Origin: Segatella cerevisiae
GTDB taxonomy: Bacteria; Bacteroidota; Bacteroidia; Bacteroidales; Bacteroidaceae
Assembly (NCBI RefSeq): GCF_024054555.1
Contig: NZ_JAMXLY010000015.1
Location: forward strand, 1-64,000
DNA length: 64,000 nt
Reading direction: 5' to 3'
The notes under the pieces are model-generated. The model was given only the letters and a program-made list of their open reading frames with translations, made no database searches and had not been told where the DNA came from. Made by a program: the position numbers and the translations under genes. This document shows positions 8,330 through 17,327 of this stretch, one piece after another; position 1 is the first letter of the stretch, and the number at the start of each line of letters is the position of its first letter.

Positions 8330-11300
8330 ATGGGAATGATAAAATATGCTTGCCATACTTTTATAATTAAATTCTTTTTAATCCTAATTGGCTTTCTCCT
8401 ATTTACAGAACATGGTATGGCCCAGTTTACGATTACAGAAAACTTTAAGGGGAGTTCCGTAGGAGGTGATATTATCTTGGGGGGAAAAGGAACAGGCAAT
8501 GAAAATGCTTATTTGACATCTGGAAATAATTATAATTCCGGTGATCCGATTAACCAAGGTTGGTTACGACTTACAGAATCAGCAGGAAATCGAGCTGGTT
8601 ATGCTTATATTAACAAATCTTTCCCCTCTACATTGGGGGTAGCTATTGAGTTTGAATATAAGGCGTGGAGAAAGTCTTCGGATTCGTATAATGGTGCAGA
8701 TGGATTCTCAGTGTTCTTGTTTGATGCCACCGCTCCTTTCAGTATAGGAGGATACGGAGGTTCATTGGGCTATGCAAATTATAATGATGATAATAACGGA
8801 TTAGCTGGTGCCTATTTAGGGATAGGAATTGATGAATATGGAAATTTTGCCACTAATAATGATGGAAGGCATGGAGGGGTCTCATCGACGGTACAACCTA
8901 ATTCTATTACCCTTAGAGGTCCGGCATCATCAGGTTGGAAGTATCTCACTTCTAAACAATTGCAAAATTCTCCTATTACTAATGGTCCTACTTCAATGGA
9001 CTATAACACAGTTACGACCTCACGACCCACCGATGCTACTTTCTACCGAAAAGTGAAAATCTTAATTACACCTACTGGTACCGCAGCTTTTCCTCGATAT
9101 CAGATTACCGTTTATTGGACTACTACGCTTGGTGGAGCTTACACGCAACTGTTGACATATACTACAACTGATCCGATTCCGAATAAGTTGAAGTTAGGTT
9201 TTGCGGCCTCTACAGGAGGCGGTTTTAACTGTCATGAAATCCGAAATGTGCTCATTACTACTCCAGGCAATGTACGTGTGCAGAAAAGTGTCGATCAGAC
9301 TAGTCAGATGCAAGGGAATGATTTGACATATACTGTCAACGTTACAAATGATACCGGGTCCGACTTAAATGGAATTCTGCTGAACGATACGATAAAAGAC
9401 GGCACAGGGAATATTCTTTCCCCCGTCAACGACTTTCAAATTAAATCCATTACTTTTAACAACCAGGGAACTATCAATAACACTGCTGAAGGATTTACAA
9501 GTGGTATCGCTGTAACTTCAGGATTCACGAATCCGTTCGCAACAACCCTGAATGTGGCGAAAAACAGTACGGCTTCCTTTACAATTGTCGGTACAATAAA
9601 AAATATTCCTAGTGGAGGAGTCATTAATAATAATGTTAGCATAGACCCTTCACCTTCAGGAATCACCGATACTGATTTGAGCAATAATTATTCTACGGTA
9701 AGTACAACGGTGCTGAATCCGAAAGTAGACTTGAAAATAGAGAAGGGAGTGGACAATCACGGTATGGCTAAACTTGGTGGTAATGTGTTTACCATCCAAG
9801 TAACTAATATTAGCAGTATAGATAAGCCTGCCAACACTAATGCCCCTGTTACCGTTACTGATGTCATTCCTGCCGGATTGACTGTAACGGACTATAACGG
9901 AAAATCTGGTGGAAGCATTGCGGCAAATGGCTGGACGACTTCTGTATCCAATAATATTTATACCTTTACTAGAACGGATCTATTAAAGTCTCAGTTCGCT
10001 TACCCAGCGATTACAATTAATGTAACTCCTGACCAAACTCACAATTCATGGACAAATACTGCAAAACTTGCCTATATCCCTGATACTAATTCAGATAATA
10101 ATAGTAGCAGTACGATTTTAAAATGGCACAACTATTGGTATGGTACGAACGGTACGGACTGGAGTATCGCGAATAACTGGACGGCCGGTTTCGTGCCGGG
10201 AGCAGGATGGGATGTAGAATTTGCCACTAAGGATAATAATAGCGGTGATGATGGTAATGGGAAAGGTGCAGCTATAAATGACTTGTATCTGGACAGTACA
10301 GATCAAGGTAATGGAGGTCGTGTGATTGGAAATCTGATCAATAATTCTGACATGAATCTGGTGGTTACAATGGGCAATCAACTCACGATCAATGGAACAG
10401 TTCAGGATGATAATGCTGACAAAGGGACTATCGTTGTCAAAGCGGATCCTTATAACAGTCAGGCGAATGGTACATTGCTCTTCGCTGACCCGACTAAGAA
10501 TCAGAATGTTGAGGTGATAGCAGAATTCTATAACCAGGCACATTATTGTGACGAGTGTGGGTTGTACAAGAAGCAATGGCAATATTTCGGCATCCCTGTG
10601 CAAAGCGCGTTGTTCCCTGCTGATAACGTCAGCGGGAATGAAACGGTCAATCAGTGGGTGGAAGCGTATAACGGAAATAAATGGCAGCCGGCACCTTATG
10701 CTCCTGATACGCAACTCAAGGCGTTTAAGGGGTATGAGATGACAAATGACGCTCATGATCTCCCTACGGGCGTCTACAGTTTTACGGGTATACTCAATGT
10801 CGGGGATGTAACGGTGCCCCTGACAAAGACTGACGCTGTGAACTATAGCGGAGCCAATCTGATAGGTAACTCGTATACGGCTGCCATTCCCATTGCAAGT
10901 GCCCTGACCTTTGACAATCAGGATCAGGAAAAGGAAGTTTATCTGTTTAATACAGGTACCCGTGACCAATGGCGGAAGTTGGACGGGAGTTCCGTTAATC
11001 TCAGTGGAGTCGCAGGCGGACAATATCTGGCTGTTCCTTTTGAACTTGCAGGTCAGACACCTTCCGGCTCTACGACAACGCTGCCCGCCATGATTCCTTC
11101 AACTCAGACCTTTATGGTTCTTGCCAGTAAGGCAGGTAACCTCTCTATTGATTATTCCCAACTGGTGAAGAACGAAACGATCACGAATGCTTCAGGTGAT
11201 CAGATTGCTACCAGGAGTGCAACGACTGCAACTGACAATAAAGTTGATGCTCCGGCAACCGGGAATAGTTTAACCGTCAAACAAATACCTGCACTGGTGA

Positions 11301-11929
11301 TGGATGTCATTGGAGATCAGTCTGCAGACCGTGTCTGGGTCTTCAACAAGAAAGAGACCACCTATGGTTTTGATAATGGCTGGGACGGACGTAAGATAGC
11401 AGATGAAAACAGTGCACAGTTGTATGTTGCTGCTTCGGATAGTAGTAAATTGCAGGTGGCAACAGTTCCGAGTTTCAATAAGACGGTTATCGGATTCGTT
11501 CCCGATAAAGATGGAACTTATACTTTAGATTTTGCTCTGTCAAAAGATATGGCTTCAGGGCCAATATACCTCAAGGATTTGCTGACCGGTAAGATGTTGC
11601 AGATTGTTAACGGGCAATCCTATACGTTCACGGCAACGAGAGGAGAGACCGTAGACCGGTTTGTTCTTTCCAGTACAAGTTCCAGTTCTGTCTTTTCAAG
11701 TGATGAGTCACTTATCATTGTCTCAACCTCTAGCAATACGCTGACGGTGGCAAATGGAAGTGCCCGGTCCTGTTCTGTTTTCATATCCGATGATAAAGGC
11801 GGAATCATACGTCGGTCTGAGGTGAAAGCCAAAGGAGAATATTCTGTTGATGGACTGGCTGCAGGTACCTATATTGTGCGATTGCAGAATGCAGTGGTGG
11901 ATGATACGCGGAAAGTAACAGTTCAATAA
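8330..11929 (+). CDS. Large lectin/DUF11 adhesin with T9SS-type C-terminal domain
   Basis: A 1199-residue exported protein (signal peptide ending in HGMAQ, about residue 32). Residues about 33-310 form a bacterial L-type (legume-like) lectin domain; visible motifs are ADGFSVFLFD, GLAGAYLGIGIDEYGNF and LGFAASTGGGFN. Two DUF11 repeats follow (about 316-455 and 466-600; VQKSVDQTSQMQGNDLTYTV and the second copy starting LKIEKGVDNHG). A middle region begins with the WYGTNGTDWSIANNW motif often seen in T9SS cargo. The last 70 residues (GEYSVDGLAAGTYIVRLQN, ending KVTVQ) fit a type A T9SS sorting domain. As last large gene of the pilus cluster it probably supplies the adhesive tip or stalk, analogous in position to Mfa5 but with a lectin instead of a vWA domain. 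Confidence 0.82.
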   Translation: MGMIKYACHTFIIKFFLILIGFLLFTEHGMAQFTITENFKGSSVGGDIILGGKGTGNENAYLTSGNNYNSGDPINQGWLRLTESAGNRAGYAYINKSFPSTLGVAIEFEYKAWRKSSDSYNGADGFSVFLFDATAPFSIGGYGGSLGYANYNDDNNGLAGAYLGIGIDEYGNFATNNDGRHGGVSSTVQPNSITLRGPASSGWKYLTSKQLQNSPITNGPTSMDYNTVTTSRPTDATFYRKVKILITPTGTAAFPRYQITVYWTTTLGGAYTQLLTYTTTDPIPNKLKLGFAASTGGGFNCHEIRNVLITTPGNVRVQKSVDQTSQMQGNDLTYTVNVTNDTGSDLNGILLNDTIKDGTGNILSPVNDFQIKSITFNNQGTINNTAEGFTSGIAVTSGFTNPFATTLNVAKNSTASFTIVGTIKNIPSGGVINNNVSIDPSPSGITDTDLSNNYSTVSTTVLNPKVDLKIEKGVDNHGMAKLGGNVFTIQVTNISSIDKPANTNAPVTVTDVIPAGLTVTDYNGKSGGSIAANGWTTSVSNNIYTFTRTDLLKSQFAYPAITINVTPDQTHNSWTNTAKLAYIPDTNSDNNSSSTILKWHNYWYGTNGTDWSIANNWTAGFVPGAGWDVEFATKDNNSGDDGNGKGAAINDLYLDSTDQGNGGRVIGNLINNSDMNLVVTMGNQLTINGTVQDDNADKGTIVVKADPYNSQANGTLLFADPTKNQNVEVIAEFYNQAHYCDECGLYKKQWQYFGIPVQSALFPADNVSGNETVNQWVEAYNGNKWQPAPYAPDTQLKAFKGYEMTNDAHDLPTGVYSFTGILNVGDVTVPLTKTDAVNYSGANLIGNSYTAAIPIASALTFDNQDQEKEVYLFNTGTRDQWRKLDGSSVNLSGVAGGQYLAVPFELAGQTPSGSTTTLPAMIPSTQTFMVLASKAGNLSIDYSQLVKNETITNASGDQIATRSATTATDNKVDAPATGNSLTVKQIPALVMDVIGDQSADRVWVFNKKETTYGFDNGWDGRKIADENSAQLYVAASDSSKLQVATVPSFNKTVIGFVPDKDGTYTLDFALSKDMASGPIYLKDLLTGKMLQIVNGQSYTFTATRGETVDRFVLSSTSSSSVFSSDESLIIVSTSSNTLTVANGSARSCSVFISDDKGGIIRRSEVKAKGEYSVDGLAAGTYIVRLQNAVVDDTRKVTVQ

Positions 11930-11947
11930 AAAGAAGAATAAATTTGT

Positions 11948-12475
11948 ATGAGTATAAGAAAATGGCTGCCCGTCTGTATGCTGTTGTGGTTGTTGGCATC
12001 ATGCTCAGATTCCGAAAGCGTCAGGAGTGCAGGTGATCATTCCCTCGTGCAGGTGGGGGATACACTTCCTGTCTTCTCGGTCATGTCATCAGATGGCATT
12101 CAATATAGTAATCTTTCTTTGAAAGGTTCTGTTTCAGTTCTTGTGTTTTTCAATACGGATTGCAGTGACTGTCGTCAGGAACTGCCGCAGATCGAGAAAG
12201 CTTATAAGGTGTATCAGGATAATCCTGATGTGAAGTGGCTGGCAATCAGTCGGGAAGAAAGTTCTGAAGCGGTCAGCAGTTATTGGGCGACCGCCGGTCT
12301 GGACTTGCCTTATTCGGCACAACAGGATAGGAAAGTCTATAACCTGTTCGCCAGTCAGGATATACCGCGTATTTATATCGCCGATCGGCAGGGTAGAGTC
12401 CACTTCATTTATTCTGATGTCGAGATGCCTGATGAGAATACGTTTTCTGAGGCTGTCAGAGCTTGTCTGCCCTGA
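11948..12475 (+). CDS. TlpA/AhpC-like thioredoxin-fold lipoprotein
   Basis: A 175-residue lipoprotein (lipobox LLASC). The fold is a thioredoxin-like TlpA/AhpC-TSA domain: VLVFFNTDCSDCRQELPQIE carries the CxxC redox pair Cys-Ser-Asp-Cys, and the cis-Pro region is SQDIPRIYIADRQGRVHF. It starts 18 bases after the adhesin gene, so it belongs to the same transcript. Such proteins act in the periplasm as disulfide reductases or oxidoreductases. Here it could maintain the redox state of exported subunits, several of which contain Cys beyond the lipobox. That link is inference from context. Confidence 0.8.
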   Translation: MSIRKWLPVCMLLWLLASCSDSESVRSAGDHSLVQVGDTLPVFSVMSSDGIQYSNLSLKGSVSVLVFFNTDCSDCRQELPQIEKAYKVYQDNPDVKWLAISREESSEAVSSYWATAGLDLPYSAQQDRKVYNLFASQDIPRIYIADRQGRVHFIYSDVEMPDENTFSEAVRACLP

Positions 12476-12514
12476 CAACTTCAGATCACTTAGGTGTTGT
12501 ACTGAAGCAAATTT

Positions 12515-13174
12515 TCAGATCTTTTCTCCGTAACAAAGGTCTCCCGCATCTCCGAATCCGGGTACGATGTACTTGTGCTCGTTCATCCCGGGATCTATGG
12601 CTGCGCACCAGACTGTTGTCTTGTCTGAGGGGAAGACGGACCTGATCTGGTCGATCCCCTGCGGTGTGGCGATGATGCAGGCGATGTGGATGTAAGCTGG
12701 CGTTCCCTTGGTCAGGAAAGCCTTATAACTGAGTTCCATGCTCCCGCCTGTCGCGAGCATCGGATCGGCGATGACGAGGGTCTTGTCTTGTATACTTGGC
12801 GTGGCAAGATATTCCACATGGACACCGACGTTATGATGCGCCTTGTCCGTATATTCCCGATAGGCAGATACGAAACCGTTCTCGGCATGATCGAAAATGT
12901 TCAGAAATCCAGTATGGAAGGGCAGACCTGCCCGGAATATCGTTCCTAAAACGATTCTGTTGGCTGGTACGTTGATTATTGAGGTACCTAAAGGTGTGAC
13001 CACTTCCTTTTTCTTGTATTGAAGTGTCTTGGAAATTTCGTATGCTTCACATTCTCCGATACGCATAATATTGTTCCTGAACAGAAGCCTGTTTTTCTGA
13101 TACTCCGCATCACGTATTTCAACCATGTACTGGTTGATGATGGAGTTGTCCTGACTTAAATTTTTTATTTCCAT
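12515..13174 (-). CDS. upp: Uracil phosphoribosyltransferase
   Basis: A 219-residue cytosolic enzyme converting uracil plus PRPP to UMP (pyrimidine salvage). The PRPP-binding loop VIADPMLATGGS, the FRAGLPFHTGF segment and the uracil-recognition tail YIVPGFGDAGDLCYG are all present. Length fits the family. It is convergent with the thioredoxin gene, with 39 bases between them. The candidate promoter lies about 190 bases upstream at 13362-13369, giving a long leader. Confidence 0.95.
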   Translation of the reverse strand: MEIKNLSQDNSIINQYMVEIRDAEYQKNRLLFRNNIMRIGECEAYEISKTLQYKKKEVVTPLGTSIINVPANRIVLGTIFRAGLPFHTGFLNIFDHAENGFVSAYREYTDKAHHNVGVHVEYLATPSIQDKTLVIADPMLATGGSMELSYKAFLTKGTPAYIHIACIIATPQGIDQIRSVFPSDKTTVWCAAIDPGMNEHKYIVPGFGDAGDLCYGEKI

Positions 13175-13361
13175 TATATGATTTTTGTTTGGCGAATCAT
13201 TGGATTAGACCGTAACAAACAGGCGATTTGAATGGTGTAAACATAGTGGCGTGCACAATGATCCTATCTCTTTTTCGTTCGTCCTGTCAGAGGTCGTCGG
13301 AGAGCGGATGACTCTCCTTGAATTTGAGAAGTGAATAGGATGGAAAACCCTAAAATTCTTA

Positions 13362-13369
13362 CAAAGGTA
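13362..13369 (-). promoter_or_regulatory. Candidate -7 box for upp
   Basis: The minus strand reads TACCTTTG, matching the Bacteroidetes TAnnTTTG -7 element. No clear TTTG is seen at the expected upstream distance, so this is moderate evidence. Confidence 0.45.
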
Positions 13370-13470
13370 AGAAAAAAATATAGGATAATTATTCCCTGGA
13401 CTGAGAATCCTTTAAAAAAAACTAAAAGGAAGATAAAAATGACAGATTTCAATTTTTTTTAAGACCTCCG

Positions 13471-13503
13471 TTGAACGTTTTTTCCGTTTTCTCTATATCT
13501 TTG
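13471..13503 (+). promoter_or_regulatory. Promoter of the secreted protein gene at 13512
   Basis: TATCTTTG at 13496-13503 with TTG at 13471-13473 (22-base spacer). The start codon is only 8 bases beyond the -7 box, so the transcript would have a very short or absent 5' leader. Confidence 0.6.
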
Positions 13504-13511
13504 CTGCAGAA

Positions 13512-14270
13512 ATGAAGAAAGTCTTACTTATCATATTATGCGTGGTTTCGGCTGTTGGCGCATACGCCCAAAGAGCCGATTTGAATACCCAGAAAGAAAT
13601 CTGGAGAAAGATGGTCGCTGATACCGTGTCAGCACCTTCTGCGCGGAATTCTGATGACTCCTATAACCGTTCTGATCCTTCTTTGGCAAAAGCCATCGAG
13701 CCTCAGGTCATTGACAATTTTGCTTTCGGTCTTCATCAGGGACTGAATGTCAATTTAGGTGCTTCTGCCTATGCCACTTTCGGACATAACGTCCCTCATC
13801 GCGGGGGCTTCTCCCAGACGATGGATGTGCTGTATCTTACACCGCTGACGAAAGACAACCGTCTTTGGTTGGGCGCAGGCGGATACATTAATCACTACAA
13901 CTGGGGCAGTGACCAATATGCTAATGCAGGTCTTTACGGGATATTGGATTATCAGATCGACCCGCATTGGGAGGCTTACATCTACGGACAGTTGTCTCTG
14001 CAGGGAAATAATGGCATGTATCAGCAACCTTGGGGATATGGCTATAACCCCTATTATGGTGGCATGGGTTACCCTTATGGTTATGCCATGGGTCCCGGTT
14101 ATGGCGCAATGAGTTATGGTATGGGGGCTCCCGGCGCTAATGTTATTGGCGGTGGTGTCACTTATCATAACAAGAATTTCTCGTTGGGCGTTTCTGTTGA
14201 AGGAGACTGGTATTCCACACCTCACAATTTCAGATACTTTGACCAATACAACTATCCCACTCCGAAATGA
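13512..14270 (+). CDS. Secreted barrel-like protein of unknown function
   Basis: 252 residues with a clear signal peptide ending in GAYAQ (about residue 20). The mature protein has alternating aromatic/polar strands (NAGLYGILDYQIDPHWEAYIY), consistent with an outer-membrane beta-barrel. It also has a Gly/Tyr/Pro/Met-rich segment (about residues 175-210; GYNPYYGGMGYPYGY) that looks like an extracellular loop, and ends with another strand pair. Similar small proteins are common in Bacteroidales and usually annotated hypothetical. No family name is recognised. It is monocistronic, flanked by its own promoter and a long gene-free region. Confidence 0.8.
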   Translation: MKKVLLIILCVVSAVGAYAQRADLNTQKEIWRKMVADTVSAPSARNSDDSYNRSDPSLAKAIEPQVIDNFAFGLHQGLNVNLGASAYATFGHNVPHRGGFSQTMDVLYLTPLTKDNRLWLGAGGYINHYNWGSDQYANAGLYGILDYQIDPHWEAYIYGQLSLQGNNGMYQQPWGYGYNPYYGGMGYPYGYAMGPGYGAMSYGMGAPGANVIGGGVTYHNKNFSLGVSVEGDWYSTPHNFRYFDQYNYPTPK

Positions 14271-14591
14271 GATCATTTTGCGGTAGCCGGCAGACGGGAA
14301 TCGATTCGACCATAATACTGTTCCACTTTGAAGTAAGGGCGGAGAGTTTTCTGGGTGTTGAAGTGCTCTGATTGTTTTCCTGTTATGACGGATAATTATT
14401 CCCAAGGAAATTAGTTTTCTGATAACGGGTATGCTCTTTCTGCAAGGAGATGGTTGAAGATTCCTTTCCTGTTATTTTGGATGCAGTGAAAAACAAATGA
14501 GACATTCGGAAAATCTTATCCATCAATAAGAGTTATCTATTGTGATTCATCGGAAAAAGGGTGTGGTCGTAGTCTCGAGAAAGAGACCGTC

Positions 14592-14658
14592 GACTTTCGA
14601 GAAACATAGCGCTGACTTTCGAGAAACTACGAGGCCTTCTTTCTCGAAACTACGAAAT
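14592..14658. repeat. Three short TTTCGAGAAAC-type direct repeats
   Basis: GACTTTCGAGAAACATAG (14592-14609) and GACTTTCGAGAAACTACGA (14614-14632) are direct copies. TTTCTCGAAACTACGAAAT (14640-14658) repeats the right half. TCTCGAGAAAGA at 14572-14583 is a further relative. The core TTTCGAGAAA is nearly palindromic. No mobile-element gene is present. Confidence 0.6.
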
Positions 14659-15285
14659 CTTCTTTTTCAGAGGTTTTGAGATCGCTTTTTGGGGGTGGAA
14701 ACATCAGTGAGTCAGATGACTGAACGGAGACCTTTCCTAACTTGTTTCTATAAAAAATTAAAGATAAGCTAGGACTGTTTTTGTTGGAGGAAGACTGCTG
14801 GGTTGCCCAGGACTATCCCTTAAATAAAAAGTTGATTTTTCTTGTCTTTCAACTCCAAATCGGTGAAAAATCAGACCATATCGGTTCTGCCGGTAAGACA
14901 CAATAAAATCTGTCCGAAAGAGAGGATGAGAAAAATAAAGTGGCAATGAAATTCAGTTAGCCCCACTTTCGGAAGAACGTAAAGTGAAAGAGGAAAATAA
15001 GAATGACTTTTCGGAAATTCGGGAGATTGCGCGAGAAGTAGGACTTGAAATACGACATAGATAGCGAAGGGAGAGACACTTATAATAAGAGGTGTAAATC
15101 ACAGAAGGGGGTTGTCGGTAGAAAGCCCCCTATCATGTTGGGAGACCTTTTTGCCGATTTCTTACAGAACGAAAAGGCGTGTCTTTATTTGCTAAGTCTA
15201 AATGACAAATATTGAGGGGCAAAGTGCATTTTTAGCATTTTTAACCTAAAAAGCCTCTATAAATTGCCATTTTGCTTTTAGAAAG

Positions 15286-15316
15286 TTGGCGTTTCTCCAC
15301 TTTTTTCCTATCTTTG
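15286..15316 (+). promoter_or_regulatory. pckA promoter
   Basis: TATCTTTG at 15309-15316 with TTG at 15286-15288 (20-base spacer) fits the Bacteroidetes housekeeping promoter. It predicts a leader of roughly 80 bases before the pckA ATG. Confidence 0.7.
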
Positions 15317-15401
15317 TAATGGATTTGAAGGGATGATGCCCTGATAGGTTCGTATAAAGGTCAAGAAGATTATAATTCACTTTTTAAAAATAAATTTTAA
15401 A

Positions 15402-17015
15402 ATGGCACAATTTACTAAGTCAGTATTGGAAAAGTACGGGATCACAGGTACAACTGAGGTTCTCTACAATCCTTCTTATGAGGTGTTGTTCAACGAAGAG
15501 ACCAAACCTGAACTCACAGGTTATGACAGAGGTCAGGAAACAGAACTTGGTGCAATCAATGTAATGACAGGCATCTATACCGGTCGTTCTCCTAAGGATA
15601 AGTTCATCGTGGATGATGCCAAGGCTCATGACACTGTATGGTGGGATTCTGAGGAGTATCATAACGATAATCACCGTGCTTCCGAGTCTACTTGGAAGGC
15701 TGTTAAAGACATTGCAAAGAAAGAACTTTCTAACAAGAAACTTTATGTCGTTGATGGCTTCTGCGGTGCTAACAAGGATACTCGTATGAAGGTCCGCTTC
15801 ATTGTAGAGGTTGCTTGGCAGGCTCACTTCGTAACAAATATGTTCATCCGTCCTCAAACCGAGGCTGAATTCGAACAGGAACCTGACTTCATCGTTTACA
15901 ATGCTTCTAAGGCTAAGGTAACCAACTGGAAGGAACTGGGTCTCCACTCTGAGACAGCTGTTCTGTTCAACGTTACTTCTAAAGAGCAGGTTATCGTTAA
16001 TACATGGTATGGTGGAGAAATGAAGAAGGGTATGTTCTCTATGCAGAACTACTTCTTGCCTTTGAGAGGCATCGCTTCTATGCACTGCTCTGCTAATACA
16101 GATAAGAGCAATCAGAACACCGCTATCTTCTTCGGTCTGTCCGGTACAGGTAAGACCACTCTGTCTACAGATCCTAAACGTAAGTTGATCGGTGATGATG
16201 AGCACGGATGGGATGACAATGGTGTCTTCAACCTCGAGGGTGGCTGCTATGCAAAGGTCATCAACCTGGATAAGGATGCTGAGCCTGACATCTATGGCGC
16301 AATTACCCGTGACGCTCTGCTTGAGAACGTAACAGTAGACAAAAACGGCAAGATCGACTTTGCTGACAAGAGCGTAACGGAGAATACCCGTGTATCTTAC
16401 CCAATCTATCATATCAAGAATATCGTACGTCCTATCTCTCACGGACCAGCTGCTAAGCAGGTGATCTTCCTGAGTGCTGACGCTTTCGGCGTACTGCCTC
16501 CAGTTTCTATCTTGAGCCATGAACAGACTAAGTACTACTTCCTCTCTGGATTTACAGCTAAGTTGGCTGGTACAGAGCGTGGTATCACTGCTCCTACACC
16601 TACATTCTCTGCTTGCTTCGGCCAGGCATTCCTGGAGTTGCATCCTACAAAGTATGCTGAGGAGTTGGTTCGCCACATGAAGAAGAGTGGTGCTAAGTGC
16701 TACTTGGTCAACACAGGTTGGAATGGTACAGGCAAGCGTATTTCTATCCGCGATACCCGTGGCATCATCGACCGTATCCTTGACCATGAGATCGACAAGG
16801 CTCCTACGAAGACACTGCCTTACTTCGACTTTGTTGTTCCTACTCATCTTGAGGGTGTAAATGATGATATCCTCGATCCTCGTGATACTTACAAGGATCC
16901 GGCTGAATGGGATAAGAGGGCTAAAGACCTGGCTGCCCGCTTCATCAAGAACTTCAAGAAGTATGAAGGCAACGCAGCTGGCAAGGCTCTTGTAGCTGCC
17001 GGTCCAAAACTTTGA
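15402..17015 (+). CDS. pckA: Phosphoenolpyruvate carboxykinase (ATP)
   Basis: A 537-residue cytosolic enzyme interconverting oxaloacetate + ATP and PEP + CO2 + ADP. In Bacteroidales it mostly runs toward oxaloacetate in the succinate pathway. The kinase-1a P-loop [14 protein letters not shown] is near residue 244, and the kinase-2 segment [20 protein letters not shown] follows; the N-terminal [13 protein letters not shown] matches the family. Length is typical of the ATP-dependent class. It has its own promoter and a strong terminator, so it is monocistronic. Codons look biased as in a highly expressed gene (many CTG, GGT, AAG, GCT). Confidence 0.97.
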   Translation: MAQFTKSVLEKYGITGTTEVLYNPSYEVLFNEETKPELTGYDRGQETELGAINVMTGIYTGRSPKDKFIVDDAKAHDTVWWDSEEYHNDNHRASESTWKAVKDIAKKELSNKKLYVVDGFCGANKDTRMKVRFIVEVAWQAHFVTNMFIRPQTEAEFEQEPDFIVYNASKAKVTNWKELGLHSETAVLFNVTSKEQVIVNTWYGGEMKKGMFSMQNYFLPLRGIASMHCSANTDKSNQNTAIFFGLSGTGKTTLSTDPKRKLIGDDEHGWDDNGVFNLEGGCYAKVINLDKDAEPDIYGAITRDALLENVTVDKNGKIDFADKSVTENTRVSYPIYHIKNIVRPISHGPAAKQVIFLSADAFGVLPPVSILSHEQTKYYFLSGFTAKLAGTERGITAPTPTFSACFGQAFLELHPTKYAEELVRHMKKSGAKCYLVNTGWNGTGKRISIRDTRGIIDRILDHEIDKAPTKTLPYFDFVVPTHLEGVNDDILDPRDTYKDPAEWDKRAKDLAARFIKNFKKYEGNAAGKALVAAGPKL

Positions 17016-17055
17016 TAAGTTGAGATCAACTTAGAATTTTTCTAAATTAAATACT

Positions 17056-17093
17056 CATCCCGTTTCTTCGTGAGAGGAAACGGGATGTTTTTT
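17056..17093 (+). terminator. Rho-independent terminator of pckA
   Basis: CATCCCGTTTC (17056-17066) pairs perfectly with GAAACGGGATG (17077-17087) around a 10-base loop and is followed by six T (17088-17093). Confidence 0.9.
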
Positions 17094-17327
17094 GTTCTTC
17101 TGTTCCTAATCTGATTCATACATCCTGTGAGATTTTTCCAAGTGCCCTTCCCGGAGGAATGGAATTCTGACGTTGCTTCCCCTTCTCCGTTATAAAGGTG
17201 CAGTTTTCCCTAAACAAACTTAAAAAACAGGTTCATAAGCCATAATTTATATAATAATGTTCTCAAAAGGCGTTTAATCTAAATAAAACTGTGTAAATTT
17301 GCAAGCAAAAATATTTTGAAGAGTACA
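17094..17327. other. Intergenic region before the DUF6242 gene
   Basis: No gene seen. A TAAATTTG box at 17294-17301 on the plus strand is a candidate -7 element for the gene starting at 17328. No convincing -33 TTTG accompanies it. Confidence 0.5.

Larger units (their letters stand above)
13175..13511. other. Divergent intergenic region with long upp leader
   Basis: No convincing gene. It holds the presumed minus-strand leader of upp, including a 6-bp inverted repeat (GGAGAG 13299-13304 with CTCTCC 13312-13317), and the plus-strand promoter of the gene at 13512. A 62-codon hydrophobic minus-strand frame at 13264-13452 overlaps the upp promoter and is not credited. Confidence 0.6.
14271..15401. 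other. 1.1-kb gene-free region
   Basis: No open frame here has a credible start, signal or family match; the longest candidate, 14758-14946 on the minus strand, is only 62 codons. Visible content is a cluster of short TTTCGAGAAAC-type repeats (14592-14658), a short GGGGG/CCCCC inverted repeat near 15109-15130, and the pckA promoter at the right end. Degenerate gene remnants or an unrecognised RNA cannot be excluded. Confidence 0.6.

Noticed and set aside
10118-11023. 301-codon minus-strand frame inside the adhesin gene
   Set aside because: Overlaps coding sequence with consistent domains on the plus strand; Ile/His-rich translation looks non-coding.
13264-13452. 62-residue hydrophobic minus-strand frame
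   Set aside because: Covers the upp leader and promoter-like box and has no start context; hydrophobicity comes from T-rich minus-strand sequence.
15420-16847. 475-codon minus-strand frame inside pckA
   Set aside because: Antisense shadow of a confidently identified, strongly codon-biased gene; the translation has no signal or domain features.
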